From Flavobacterium azooxidireducens (GTDB lineage: Bacteria > Bacteroidota > Bacteroidia > Flavobacteriales > Flavobacteriaceae): a stretch of DNA of 64,000 nucleotides. The stretch is from the NCBI RefSeq assembly GCF_023195775.1, contig NZ_CP096205.1, positions 3,102,001 to 3,166,000 of the forward strand, read 5' to 3'. Shown piece by piece: positions 16,925-24,799 of the stretch (positions are counted from its first letter, which is position 1; every line of letters starts with the position of its first letter). The translations under genes and the position numbers were made by a program. The notes under the pieces are model-generated. The model was not told the DNA's origin. It saw only the letters and a list, made by a program, of their open reading frames with translations, and did not search any database.

Positions 16925-19900
16925 ATGAGAAAAGTTCAAATACCCGACCCCTTTACTTTTAACTTTAGATTAGATGATATTATTCTAGAATTTGATTACC
17001 AAAACTTAGATAAAGAAGATTTAGATTTTATAAATTTTTCTATTGAATGTAACAAAATATATTTAGATAGTATTAAAATAATATCAAATATTTTTGCATC
17101 ATTTGAGAATAAAGAAGAAGTTCTTGATTTTGTTTTTAAATCATTAAATGAAATTTATTTACAAGCACATTCCGATATTTTTAAAAAACCATTTGCGGGA
17201 GATACATTTTCTTTAAATGCTGAAAGACTCGGTTTTGTGAAATATAATAATCAAGATAATGTTGAAATAAATGCTAAAGATATCTTAGAAAGAGGAGGAG
17301 ATATACTTAATATATTAATTTTTATACTTGAAAATGAGGAAGAAATCAGTCAAAAAATTGAAAAAAGCATAGTTGAGGAAGAAAAGAATTTCTATGCAGT
17401 TTGGTATTGTGCGGGAAACATTTATAGTTTTAAATCTTTCTATGAAATTCTTATTGAGGACAGAGGTTCCATATTAATTGATGAAGATTTAAATCTAACT
17501 AAAATAAAACTTTCAGACCAATCTAGATTAATTAGAACACTTTCTAGTGTTTCTGAAATAAGAGATAGAAATCATGTTAATGAATATAGTGTGTTTGCAA
17601 ATGGCTTTAAAAACAAAAATATTTTTATCGAGTATAAAATTTTAAACTATAATGTTACTAATGGAAATATACATAATATAAATTTTGAGAAAAATAATGG
17701 AAGAGATGAAAATGAAATATTAGATTTTTCAAGGTATTTAAAAACAAATAAGTATTTAGAAAATTTAAACTTTGAATATTATGATGGTTTAAAATTAATC
17801 GAGATTCATAAAGTAATAATATATATTGAGAGGATTGTTAATTTTCAAATTAAAAAGAAAAATAGTTTTTCAACAGCTTTTAAAATAAATAAGCAGGAAT
17901 TGATAAATTACTTATCAAGTGTAAGCAATTTAAACAACAATAGTATTGATAAAGTTATCGATGCTATAACAGAAAAAAGTGAAGAGCCCTACTTTTGGAG
18001 AAAACCTTTATACTATTTTAATGAAACAATATACTTGTCATTTTCATTATTAAGTGCACCCAATGTAGATCTATTATTTGAAAGCATCATTGAAGTAGCT
18101 AAAATTGAAAAAAAGGAAAAGATAATCAATTTTAAAAAAGAAATAATTGAAGGATTAAATATAGACAACGAGTACAAATTTGATTTAATTAATATTTCAA
18201 ATGATAAACAAGAAAATAATATTGTTTATGAGTTAAGGGATTATTTTCTAATAATTGAAGTTGTTGTTTTGGAAAAAATGCCAATAGAGTCATCAGAAAT
18301 TAATGATTCACTTAATTATGTTAGTGAATCTGTTGAAAAAATACAATCCAAAATACAATCTCTAAAAAAGGTTTATAAGGAAAAAGATTTTGTACCAATA
18401 ATTGTTTTAAATTATTCCATCTTCTCTGGAATGTTTTTAGATGGAGTTTCAATATTTGATAAAAGATTGTTAAATAACTATTTTGTCACAGGAGAATTTC
18501 AAAGAGGAAGAATAAACTATGGTTCTAAAAGCAAAAAAAATGTAGTTTATAATATTTTCAGTTATTATGAAAATGAGGATGAGTTCAATAATGCGTTTTT
18601 AAATTTTCAAATAAAACCATTACCAATAATGGAAATATTAAGTAAGCTATACTGGAAAGAACAAGCTGTATTTCCTAATTCTGATAGGATGCAGTTATAT
18701 ATAGATGTGTGTGATTATGTAGATGAAAGGGAAAATCTTGAAATCAAAATCAATCAACTAAATAATGTATTGAATCTACAATACTACAACTCAAATAGTA
18801 ATGATGATGATAAGTTGATTGATAAAACAATCCAATATTATTTGACTGATATTTTCAATCTTTTAGCACATAGTAAATATGAATTTGGTTTGAACAGAAA
18901 TGAAATTTCAAAATCATTTCAAAAAATCAATATTAGGGGATTTGCCCATTTAATTCATTATTTTACTAATACACTAAATAATCTTGAATCAATTAAAGTA
19001 AAAAACACAAAAACTTTTAATTCAGTTAAGTTTGAAACCGAAGATACTTATAAATTGATGGATAAGTTATTAGTTGGCAATAATGTAATCAGATTATCTG
19101 AATTCAAATCAGATACTAATTTAAACAAGGTAGAGGAGAAACAAATTATTACTTTAAACCTTGAAGTGTTAGCAACAGTTACAATTACAAGATATTTACC
19201 CGAAGATTTTAATATTTTTTTGTTATCCTTAGCAATAATAAAGAACTATAAAGATAAATACAACCTACACTTTGAATTTTATAGTGCTGTCAACAACATA
19301 ATTTCATCATTAAACTTCAATAATTATTATCAAACAGCAAGAAATCTTTCAGAAGAAGTACTTTTAATTTCAATAGATGAGAAAAGATTACACCGAGGAT
19401 GGGGAGTTTTATTTGTGTGCTATGAGCAACAAAAAAATATATTTGATGCTTCCATTTATGGCTGTTTATATATTACAGCCATATCTTTAGAAGAAGAATT
19501 AACTTACCATGAAACTGTTGAATTATTCTTTAATGTGCTTAAATTTTCAAGAAACATATTTTCTAAACAATTAGTTCAAAGTGTGTTTAAATATTTGAAA
19601 TCTATAAACCTTAAAGAATATGATGAGCAAAAAGTTCATTTAAGCTATTATCTATCTGCTTTTTTGAATTCTGATAAAAAGGATATGGAATTATTAATGG
19701 AAGACTCTTTTAATTATTTTAAATTTAAATCAAAAAAAATAATAAAATTCAATGAGAAAGGAATTTTACCTTGGTTAAATTATTTTTATAATATCAAAAG
19801 ACTAATTGATGAAGGTGTAATTGATAATAGATATAATGTAGATGACTACATTGAACTATTAGAAAGTAAAGTTAGTAGTGAGCAATTTTTACCATTTAAA

Positions 19901-21217
19901 GAGAAACATTTTTCTAATGAAAATTTAAAAAACAACTTTATTGACTCATTAAAGAAAACATTAAACACAGCAGTGATTGATGATTTTGTTTTTGAAAATC
20001 AAAACCTTGAATTAGACATGCATAACCTTGTCAGAGAAGGCATAATTAACCATGACTTTGAAAGTATTCTTTTGTCGGGTTTCATAGCAAATGACATAAG
20101 TCCTATATACAAGAACATATATTATGAAAAGAATACTGTTGTTCCTCTTATTATGAGCAATAAAAACTTTGATTTTTTAAATAACTATTTAGACTTTATA
20201 AAAAGTAAAATCTACCTTAAAGATAATCAGTTATTCATTTACTTGTTTAATTCAAATGGAGAAGTTTATTTTTTAACCATTAATTCTAAAAAAGAGTTTA
20301 CAATTACAAAAGCTAATGACTGGTCAATTAAAAAGATGAATAAATGGCAGAAAGAGAAAAAAGATTTCTACTTTAATTCTAAAAAATATTTTGATGTTAA
20401 TGAACAAGAAATAGAATATAAAAATCTAATTAATGAACTATCTTATACAAATTTAGATTTAAATACTAATTCTTTTGATGAATTATTAATTTCTACAAGC
20501 ATAGAACTATCAAACTTTCCAATTAATCTTATTGTAAATAATGATGAATTTCTTGGTTCAAGTTATAAATTATCAAATGTTATGTTGTTGGAATGGTTTA
20601 TTGAGAATAATGAAGATTATACTCTTGAAAAGAATTTCACCTCTACTTGTTGGGCTCCAATTGAAGAAGGTGACCCTGATATAAATTATGGATATGATAA
20701 ATTAAAGCATGTTCTAGAAGCTAACCAAATTAAAACAATAATAAATTTAAATTCTGAACATTTAAATTCCAATATTAATATTTTCTTTGCTCATGGAGAA
20801 TTAAATGGTTCATCATTTAAAGCAATTTATAAAAGCCAAGAAAATTATAGTGCAATAATGTCAAATGAATTTTTGTTTGGAAGTGGAGATATTGCGATAT
20901 TATTTGTTTGTCATTCTGGGAAGATGGATAAAAATTTCTTTTCTAATCGTGTAACATCTTTAGTTCATGAAATTATAAACTTTGGATATAAGACTGTAAT
21001 TGCTCCTTGTTGGGCATTAGAAGTTACAATTCCTGAGTTTTGGCTTGATGAGTTCATCAAAAAGTTTAAAACAGGAGTTTATATTAGTGAAGCTGTTTAT
21101 TATGCTAATAATGAGCTTTCTAATTATAAAGAATCTATTTCAAGTGCATACTTTGTAGCCGAAGGAAGGTTAGCAATGCACTTATACGGTAACCCTAATG
21201 TTAGAATAAAAAATTAA
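16925..21217 (+). CDS. CHAT-domain (caspase-like) protease, large multidomain protein
   Basis: 1430 residues in an unusually AT-rich frame. The C-terminal ~160 residues fit a CHAT domain: NINIFFAHGELNG places the catalytic His at 1290, and GDIAILFVCHSG the catalytic Cys at 1329. TVIAPCWALE, an EAVYYANNEL helix and MHLYGNPNVRI follow, as at the end of CHAT domains. Residues ~850-1020 look alpha-helical like TPR-type repeats often found before CHAT. Around 415-520, DLINIS, LIIEVVV, PIIVLNYSIFSG and NNYFVTGEF resemble a PD-(D/E)XK nuclease-like fold lacking the usual Lys. CHAT proteases act as effectors or activators in several bacterial immune systems; that role here is inferred. Confidence 0.82.
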   Translation: MRKVQIPDPFTFNFRLDDIILEFDYQNLDKEDLDFINFSIECNKIYLDSIKIISNIFASFENKEEVLDFVFKSLNEIYLQAHSDIFKKPFAGDTFSLNAERLGFVKYNNQDNVEINAKDILERGGDILNILIFILENEEEISQKIEKSIVEEEKNFYAVWYCAGNIYSFKSFYEILIEDRGSILIDEDLNLTKIKLSDQSRLIRTLSSVSEIRDRNHVNEYSVFANGFKNKNIFIEYKILNYNVTNGNIHNINFEKNNGRDENEILDFSRYLKTNKYLENLNFEYYDGLKLIEIHKVIIYIERIVNFQIKKKNSFSTAFKINKQELINYLSSVSNLNNNSIDKVIDAITEKSEEPYFWRKPLYYFNETIYLSFSLLSAPNVDLLFESIIEVAKIEKKEKIINFKKEIIEGLNIDNEYKFDLINISNDKQENNIVYELRDYFLIIEVVVLEKMPIESSEINDSLNYVSESVEKIQSKIQSLKKVYKEKDFVPIIVLNYSIFSGMFLDGVSIFDKRLLNNYFVTGEFQRGRINYGSKSKKNVVYNIFSYYENEDEFNNAFLNFQIKPLPIMEILSKLYWKEQAVFPNSDRMQLYIDVCDYVDERENLEIKINQLNNVLNLQYYNSNSNDDDKLIDKTIQYYLTDIFNLLAHSKYEFGLNRNEISKSFQKINIRGFAHLIHYFTNTLNNLESIKVKNTKTFNSVKFETEDTYKLMDKLLVGNNVIRLSEFKSDTNLNKVEEKQIITLNLEVLATVTITRYLPEDFNIFLLSLAIIKNYKDKYNLHFEFYSAVNNIISSLNFNNYYQTARNLSEEVLLISIDEKRLHRGWGVLFVCYEQQKNIFDASIYGCLYITAISLEEELTYHETVELFFNVLKFSRNIFSKQLVQSVFKYLKSINLKEYDEQKVHLSYYLSAFLNSDKKDMELLMEDSFNYFKFKSKKIIKFNEKGILPWLNYFYNIKRLIDEGVIDNRYNVDDYIELLESKVSSEQFLPFKEKHFSNENLKNNFIDSLKKTLNTAVIDDFVFENQNLELDMHNLVREGIINHDFESILLSGFIANDISPIYKNIYYEKNTVVPLIMSNKNFDFLNNYLDFIKSKIYLKDNQLFIYLFNSNGEVYFLTINSKKEFTITKANDWSIKKMNKWQKEKKDFYFNSKKYFDVNEQEIEYKNLINELSYTNLDLNTNSFDELLISTSIELSNFPINLIVNNDEFLGSSYKLSNVMLLEWFIENNEDYTLEKNFTSTCWAPIEEGDPDINYGYDKLKHVLEANQIKTIINLNSEHLNSNINIFFAHGELNGSSFKAIYKSQENYSAIMSNEFLFGSGDIAILFVCHSGKMDKNFFSNRVTSLVHEIINFGYKTVIAPCWALEVTIPEFWLDEFIKKFKTGVYISEAVYYANNELSNYKESISSAYFVAEGRLAMHLYGNPNVRIKN

Positions 21218-21239
21218 TTGATTTTATTGTAAAATTATA

Positions 21240-21326
21240 TTGAACTTTTTTTATTCCGAACAACCGAATCAAGAAAAAGCGATTTCAATGTTGGTTAAGA
21301 TACGAGAGGAATTATACAACTTATAA
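21240..21326 (+). pseudogene. C-terminal gene fragment downstream of the CHAT gene
   Basis: An in-frame stretch reads LNFFYSEQPNQEKAISMLVK then IREELYNL and a stop at 21324-21326, with no start codon and a TGA shortly upstream. It looks like the helical end of a lost gene. The family is not recognised. Confidence 0.3.
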
Positions 21327-21330
21327 ATTA

Positions 21331-21570
21331 ATGATACTCCAAAAACTCCAATTCACTTTATTTTTCCTCATCGGCTTTGCCTTATTTTGGTATGTAGCTC
21401 CTATTGGTACATCCATTTTCAAAAAGCGATTAACCAAAATCAATCCGGGTTTGGTGGAGAAAGCTCCTTGGTATTTTACGATAGTTCATTATCTCACTCG
21501 TTTCATGGCGGTGATGTGTTTGGTTTATATTGTGTTGGTTTGGTTAGGGGTTATTAAATTTCAGAGCTGA
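21331..21570 (+). CDS. small inner-membrane protein, 79 aa
   Basis: 79 residues with two hydrophobic segments: ~5-25 (KLQFTLFFLIGFALFWYVAP) and ~51-74 (HYLTRFMAVMCLVYIVLVWLG). A positively charged stretch SIFKKRLTK lies between them. It begins 4 bp after the fragment upstream and seems to be a stand-alone gene. No known family is recognised. Codon use is like the surrounding core genes and unlike the AT-rich CHAT gene. Confidence 0.65.
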   Translation: MILQKLQFTLFFLIGFALFWYVAPIGTSIFKKRLTKINPGLVEKAPWYFTIVHYLTRFMAVMCLVYIVLVWLGVIKFQS

Positions 21571-21626
21571 ACTATAAACAAGTAAAAAGTAAAGTATTGC
21601 CAATACAATCAATCTTTCAAACAAAC

Positions 21627-22754
21627 CTACTTCTCCCTAAAAAAAACATTCAAATAATAAACATTAAAATCATCAGAATTGGCGATAACAATGTCTAGCC
21701 AGCCGTCGCCATTTAAATCGCCAACGGTTACACCATAGGTGAGGGAGGCTCTTTCGGTTAGATTGATTTCTTCAAAATTAGTTCCATCACGATTCATAAA
21801 AACGGTATTTGGTTTTCCGTAATTGCCGGTCACGATATCTATAAAACCGTCTTTATTAAAATCGGCTAGGGCAATGCTGTAGGTGTCCGTATCGTCTCGA
21901 CCAAATGAGCGTGTTTCGCTGAAGGTGAAATTCTTATTTCCAAAGTAAATTATATTGGCTCCATTAATATTTCCGGTAACAATATCCAACATGCCGTCGT
22001 TATTCATGTCGGCAATGGCAACCGAACGGGTTTCAAATGTTCCGGTGCCAAAATCAAGTTTTTTTTCAAATTGGCGTTTGCCTTTGTTGAGGTAAATTTC
22101 ATTCGGAATAGTATCTCTGTTGGCCAGAACCAAATCGGGGAGACCATCACCATTTAAATCGTGTATGGCAATGTCAATGGTTGAGTTTTTTGTGGTTTGC
22201 AATTTTACGCAATCAAAATCCAGTTTTCCATTGTTGTAGCAAATCATGTTCTGCTGACTTCTATTAGTGATGATAAAATCGATGAATCCGTTATTGTCAA
22301 GGTCGCCCAATGCCACGTTTCGAGCATTAGAAACTTCGCCAACTTCAGAATGAAATGTGAAATTTCCCGAACCATCGTTGAGGTAAATTTTATGCGGTGC
22401 GTTATCGTTTATTTCTAAAATGTCTAAATGTCCGTCGTTATTTAAGTCCACTAATTCCGCAGCATAACTGGTTGAGCTGAGGTTATCCAAAGGCTTCATC
22501 GAATTAAAACCTTTACCGGAATTATAGAATATGTAATTTGTTTCAGGCCAATGTCGTCCATTTGCCACAACGGCATCCATCTTTCCATCCTTATTAATGT
22601 CGCCTAGACTAATCGATGCAGTTCGTTGTTTTTGTAAGCCAAAACTAAATCTTGGTTCTTCTGAATTCATATCATTAATCGAATAAAAACCACGGTCTTG
22701 AGCAAAGGATAGTAGAGAATTGAAGAGCAAGAAGAAGTAAATGAGTTTTTTCAT
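21627..22754 (-). CDS. secreted FG-GAP/VCBS repeat protein
   Basis: 375 residues with a signal peptide (MKKLIYFFLLFNSLLSFAQ). At least seven repeats contain the calcium-binding D-x-N-x-D-G-x-x-D-I/L loop, e.g. GDINKDGKMDAVVANGR, VDLNNDGHLDILE, HDLNGDGLPDLVLANR, ADMNNDGMLDIVTGN and GDLNGDGWLDIVIANS. They are spaced about 45-48 residues apart, which builds a seven-bladed beta-propeller like integrin alpha N-termini. It is probably periplasmic or surface-located. No C-terminal sorting domain is seen, so the type IX route is not supported. Function is unknown. Confidence 0.85.
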   Translation of the reverse strand: MKKLIYFFLLFNSLLSFAQDRGFYSINDMNSEEPRFSFGLQKQRTASISLGDINKDGKMDAVVANGRHWPETNYIFYNSGKGFNSMKPLDNLSSTSYAAELVDLNNDGHLDILEINDNAPHKIYLNDGSGNFTFHSEVGEVSNARNVALGDLDNNGFIDFIITNRSQQNMICYNNGKLDFDCVKLQTTKNSTIDIAIHDLNGDGLPDLVLANRDTIPNEIYLNKGKRQFEKKLDFGTGTFETRSVAIADMNNDGMLDIVTGNINGANIIYFGNKNFTFSETRSFGRDDTDTYSIALADFNKDGFIDIVTGNYGKPNTVFMNRDGTNFEEINLTERASLTYGVTVGDLNGDGWLDIVIANSDDFNVYYLNVFFREK

Positions 22755-22980
22755 AGTTGAATTTTTGATGGGTTATGGTTGTTAACTTACATTATAAAAT
22801 CACTTTACAACTGCATTTTCATTCGTTATTATTGAAATTATTCTTTTCAATTTTAATGCAAGATATTGAATTAATTAGAGATATGTGATTTCATATCATG
22901 ACAAAAGATGTAAATTTAAAAGGAGGTTATTTTATTTAGTTTTTTGTATTTTCGAATATATAATAAATACAATAACTAAC

Positions 22981-23334
22981 ATGCTCACAGCAATCCACCC
23001 AAAATTACCAATGCGGGATAAAACTATCACCATACGGTATTATACTGAAAAGTTAGGTTTCAAAATCTTCGGAAGTCACGATTATCCCGAGTATTTGATG
23101 GTTGAAAAAGATAGCATTCAAATTCATTTTTTTCTGTTTGCAGACCTCGATCCTGAACAAAATTATGGCCAGGTTTACCTACGTGTGAATCAAATTGATA
23201 ATTTTTATCAAACCCTATTAGACAATAAAGTGAGAATTCATCCGAATGGTTTACTAGAAAAAAAGCCTTGGGGGCAACGAGAGTTTTCACTTTTGGATCC
23301 CGACAGTAATTTGTTGACGTTTGGCGAAGGATGA
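22981..23334 (+). CDS. VOC-family protein (bleomycin-resistance/glyoxalase-like)
   Basis: ATG 22981 gives 117 residues beginning MLTAIHPKLPMRD; an in-frame extension upstream to 22885 is AT-rich and unlike the family. Features include TIRYYTEKLGFKIFGSHDYPEYLMVEKDSIQIHFF, YLRVNQIDNFYQTL and the C-terminal WGQREFSLLDPDSNLLTFGE, as in bleomycin-binding proteins of the VOC fold. They bind hydrophobic cationic compounds as dimers. The true ligand is unknown. Confidence 0.85.
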   Translation: MLTAIHPKLPMRDKTITIRYYTEKLGFKIFGSHDYPEYLMVEKDSIQIHFFLFADLDPEQNYGQVYLRVNQIDNFYQTLLDNKVRIHPNGLLEKKPWGQREFSLLDPDSNLLTFGEG

Positions 23335-23386
23335 CAATTATAATCATCTGTCAATCACAAAAAATTAAGTCACTCAAACCAGCCCA

Positions 23387-23419
23387 TTTGTTTTATTCCA
23401 TCTTTTTTTTCTACATTTG
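23387..23419 (+). promoter_or_regulatory. consensus promoter of a short transcript
   Basis: TTTG at 23387-23390, a 21-bp spacer and TACATTTG at 23412-23419. The expected start is about 23424-23426, immediately before ATG 23427, so the message would be nearly leaderless. Confidence 0.65.
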
Positions 23420-23426
23420 CCCCATC

Positions 23427-23546
23427 ATGAAAAACACAAACCAACATAGAAACAGTATCCTTTCGATAGAAAGTGATCGTTTATTCGGGAAAAATCCGGG
23501 TAAATTTATGGGACGTGGGGTTTGTTTTGAAGAAAAATTGAATTGA
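23427..23546 (+). CDS. small hypothetical protein, 39 aa
   Basis: A 39-codon frame MKNTNQHRNSILSIESDRLF followed by GKNPGKFMGRGVCFEEKLN. It is polar and basic with no membrane segment. It lies exactly between a consensus promoter and a strong terminator (23577-23605), so the unit is transcribed as a short RNA of about 180 nt. Whether the peptide or the RNA is the product cannot be told from one sequence. The longer reading frame from 23331 is rejected because it runs through the promoter. Confidence 0.45.
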   Translation: MKNTNQHRNSILSIESDRLFGKNPGKFMGRGVCFEEKLN

Positions 23547-23576
23547 TTTTGACATAAAAACAGCTAAATATACACA

Positions 23577-23605
23577 AACGTCCTTTGCAAAAAGGGCGTT
23601 TTTTT
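23577..23605 (+). terminator. terminator of the 39-aa unit
   Basis: AACGTCCTT pairs with AAGGGCGTT (one G-T pair) around a TGCAA(A) loop, followed by a T run. Confidence 0.75.
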
Positions 23606-23662
23606 GTTTTAATACCGATTGAAAATGAAAAAAATGAAAAATAATTTAAAAAAATGTTTCAC

Positions 23663-23709
23663 AAGTAACCAAATGATTGAATCATAACCTTGAAAAGTAA
23701 CCAAATGAG
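23663..23709 (+). repeat. direct repeat AAGTAACCAAATGA
   Basis: The 14-mer AAGTAACCAAATGA occurs at 23663-23676 and again at about 23695-23708. They start 32 bp apart, about three helical turns, between two short transcription units. It is possibly a paired binding site. Confidence 0.4.
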
Positions 23710-23818
23710 AGACAGTCATTTGACAATTTCATCGAATCTGTAGCAATACGGACAGGATTTTTATTGTGTAAAAATAGATTTAAGTAATTGATAATCAGTA
23801 AAATAAATCAATTTTTTA

Positions 23819-23851
23819 TTTGGAAGTTAGTTTTTTTTGACTTTATCTTTG
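23819..23851 (+). promoter_or_regulatory. consensus promoter of a second short transcript
   Basis: TTTG at 23819-23822, a 21-bp spacer, TATCTTTG at 23844-23851. The RNA would start near 23856 and end at the terminator at 24085-24111, about 255 nt. Confidence 0.65.
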
Positions 23852-23959
23852 CGGAGGAATTTTTGATGGGGCAATTCGATAATTTGTCAATATGTCAATT
23901 AGAAAATTAATCCTTTTACCAATAATTAGAAAATAAATAATTTTTATAAAAAATAGAAT

Positions 23960-24061
23960 ATGCGTTATTCAAATAAAATAGATAGTAACAAAGATCATAA
24001 CTCAAGTTTTGAGTTCGGATTTGATAATAAACAGGTGCAAGAGAGCAGGCAGTTGGAATAA
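23960..24061 (+). CDS. small hypothetical protein, 33 aa
   Basis: A 33-codon frame starting MRYSNKIDSNKDHNSSFEF and ending NKQVQESRQLE, polar and without hydrophobic segments. It lies in the second half of a ~255-nt promoter-to-terminator unit, after a ~100-nt leader that also contains a 14-codon frame at ~23864. The RNA itself may be the product. Compare the neighbouring 39-aa unit, which has the same build. Confidence 0.4.
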   Translation: MRYSNKIDSNKDHNSSFEFGFDNKQVQESRQLE

Positions 24062-24084
24062 TAGTATTCCAATGTAATGATACG

Positions 24085-24111
24085 AAGCACCTTTGATGAG
24101 GTGCTTTTTTT
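24085..24111 (+). terminator. terminator of the 33-aa unit
   Basis: AAGCACCT, loop TTGATG, AGGTGCTT, then a T run. Confidence 0.85.
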
Positions 24112-24274
24112 ATGTCTAATAATTTGAATACAGATTTTAAAAATTAGAATAATGCAATCAATTTAAATCATTTAAAATCAGTGTAATCCGTGGCGAAAAA
24201 ATAGAATGCGGATGAAACGGATTGGCTTTGCCAAACATGGATTGTAACGGATTTTATAAAGAAAAGAGAATAAT

Positions 24275-24346
24275 GATTTTGTAGCTCAATGGTAGAGCGG
24301 TTGATTGTTAATCAAAAGGTTACAGGTTCAAGTCCTGTCAAAATCG
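24275..24346 (+). tRNA. tRNA-Asn (GTT)
   Basis: A full cloverleaf: acceptor GATTTTG/CAAAATC (24275-24281/24339-24345), D arm GCTC-AATGGTA-GAGC, anticodon loop TTGTTAA with anticodon GTT, T arm ACAGG-TTCAAGT-CCTGT, discriminator G. The anticodon stem has one mismatch at its outer pair. No CCA is encoded. It is the first and only fully intact member of a closely packed tRNA-like array. The TA-rich acceptor suggests it may be an accessory copy. Confidence 0.82.
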
Positions 24347-24370
24347 CAAATAGTTCTGTAGAAAGGAACC

Positions 24371-24446
24371 GGCTTATTGGTCCCGATAATTATCGGGATG
24401 CCCGACTGTCTCTCGGGCACCACGAGTTCGATTCTCGTATAAGCCG
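24371..24446 (+). tRNA. tRNA-Asp-like (GTC) with a palindrome in place of the D arm
   Basis: Acceptor GGCTTAT/ATAAGCC (24371-24377/24439-24445), anticodon arm CCCGA-CTGTCTC-TCGGG with anticodon GTC, variable CACC and T arm ACGAG-TTCGATT-CTCGT are all perfect. The D-arm region is instead the 18-nt palindrome TCCCGATAATTATCGGGA (24381-24398), which forms a 7-bp hairpin and lacks the GG of a D loop. Overall length stays 76 nt. It is either a pseudo-tRNA or a tRNA mimic. The other intact arms make simple random decay unlikely. Confidence 0.6.
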
Positions 24447-24451
24447 CAAAA

Positions 24452-24536
24452 CTGGGAAGATAACAGTGGTTGTTTACCCGCCTTGGACGCAGGAGGTCGC
24501 AGGTTCTCCCGATGGCTATCGGGATTGCTTCCCAGA
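24452..24536 (+). tRNA. tRNA-Pro-like (TGG) with a palindrome in the T arm
   Basis: Acceptor CTGGGAA/TTCCCAG (24452-24458/24529-24535) with C1-G72 and A73, the identity elements of tRNA-Pro. D loop with GG, anticodon arm CCCGC-CTTGGAC-GCAGG (one mismatch, anticodon TGG), variable AGGTC and the 5' T-stem GCAGG-TTC follow. The rest of the T arm is replaced by TCCCGATGGCTATCGGGA (24507-24524), then TTGC. A canonical T loop cannot form. It starts 5 nt after the Asp-like unit. Confidence 0.55.
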
Positions 24537-24547
24537 CAAATTTTATT

Positions 24548-24568
24548 CTACGCAGAATAATTGCGTAG
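24548..24568. repeat. palindrome CTACGCA..TTGCGTAG, copy 2
   Basis: Same inverted repeat as at 15087-15107 with one change, followed a few bases later by AAATCTTTGT as there. It lies directly after the Pro-like unit. Confidence 0.7.
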
Positions 24569-24617
24569 TTATTTAGAAATCTTTGTTTAACAAACAAGTT
24601 CTTTGAATATAAAGATT

Positions 24618-24660
24618 ATTAGATTTCTTCCGCCACGGCGGACAGGTCTCACGTCGAAAT
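24618..24660. repeat. dispersed GATTTCTTCCGCC..GGCGGA..GTCGAAATGAC block
   Basis: Contains the palindrome TCCGCCACGGCGGA (24629-24642) and ends GTCGAAATGACAAA. It resembles the widespread intergenic word AGATTTCTC..TCGAAATGACA of Bacteroidota genomes, here with the palindrome in the middle. It is part of the repeat-rich tRNA-like region. Confidence 0.4.
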
Positions 24661-24799
24661 GACAAATGGAAGTAAAATACTAACCAAGTCCTGTTGCGTG
24701 TTTCTGTATAGCACCATTGCAGTATTCGTTTCGCTTTGGCGAATGATGTTGTACTGTGCAACTTGAGTTGGAGGTTTCGGTGGTTTGCCAAAAAATCAT

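Noticed and set aside
16925..21217. Active PD-(D/E)XK nuclease domain in the CHAT protein
   Set aside because: The segment LIIEVVV has the strand and Glu but not the E-x-K Lys; fold similarity is only suspected, so no nuclease activity is claimed.
24239..24274. Sigma-54-type promoter before the tRNA-like array
   Set aside because: GG and GC elements at the right 10-bp spacing could not be found near GGATTGGCTTTGCC; no -24/-12 match.
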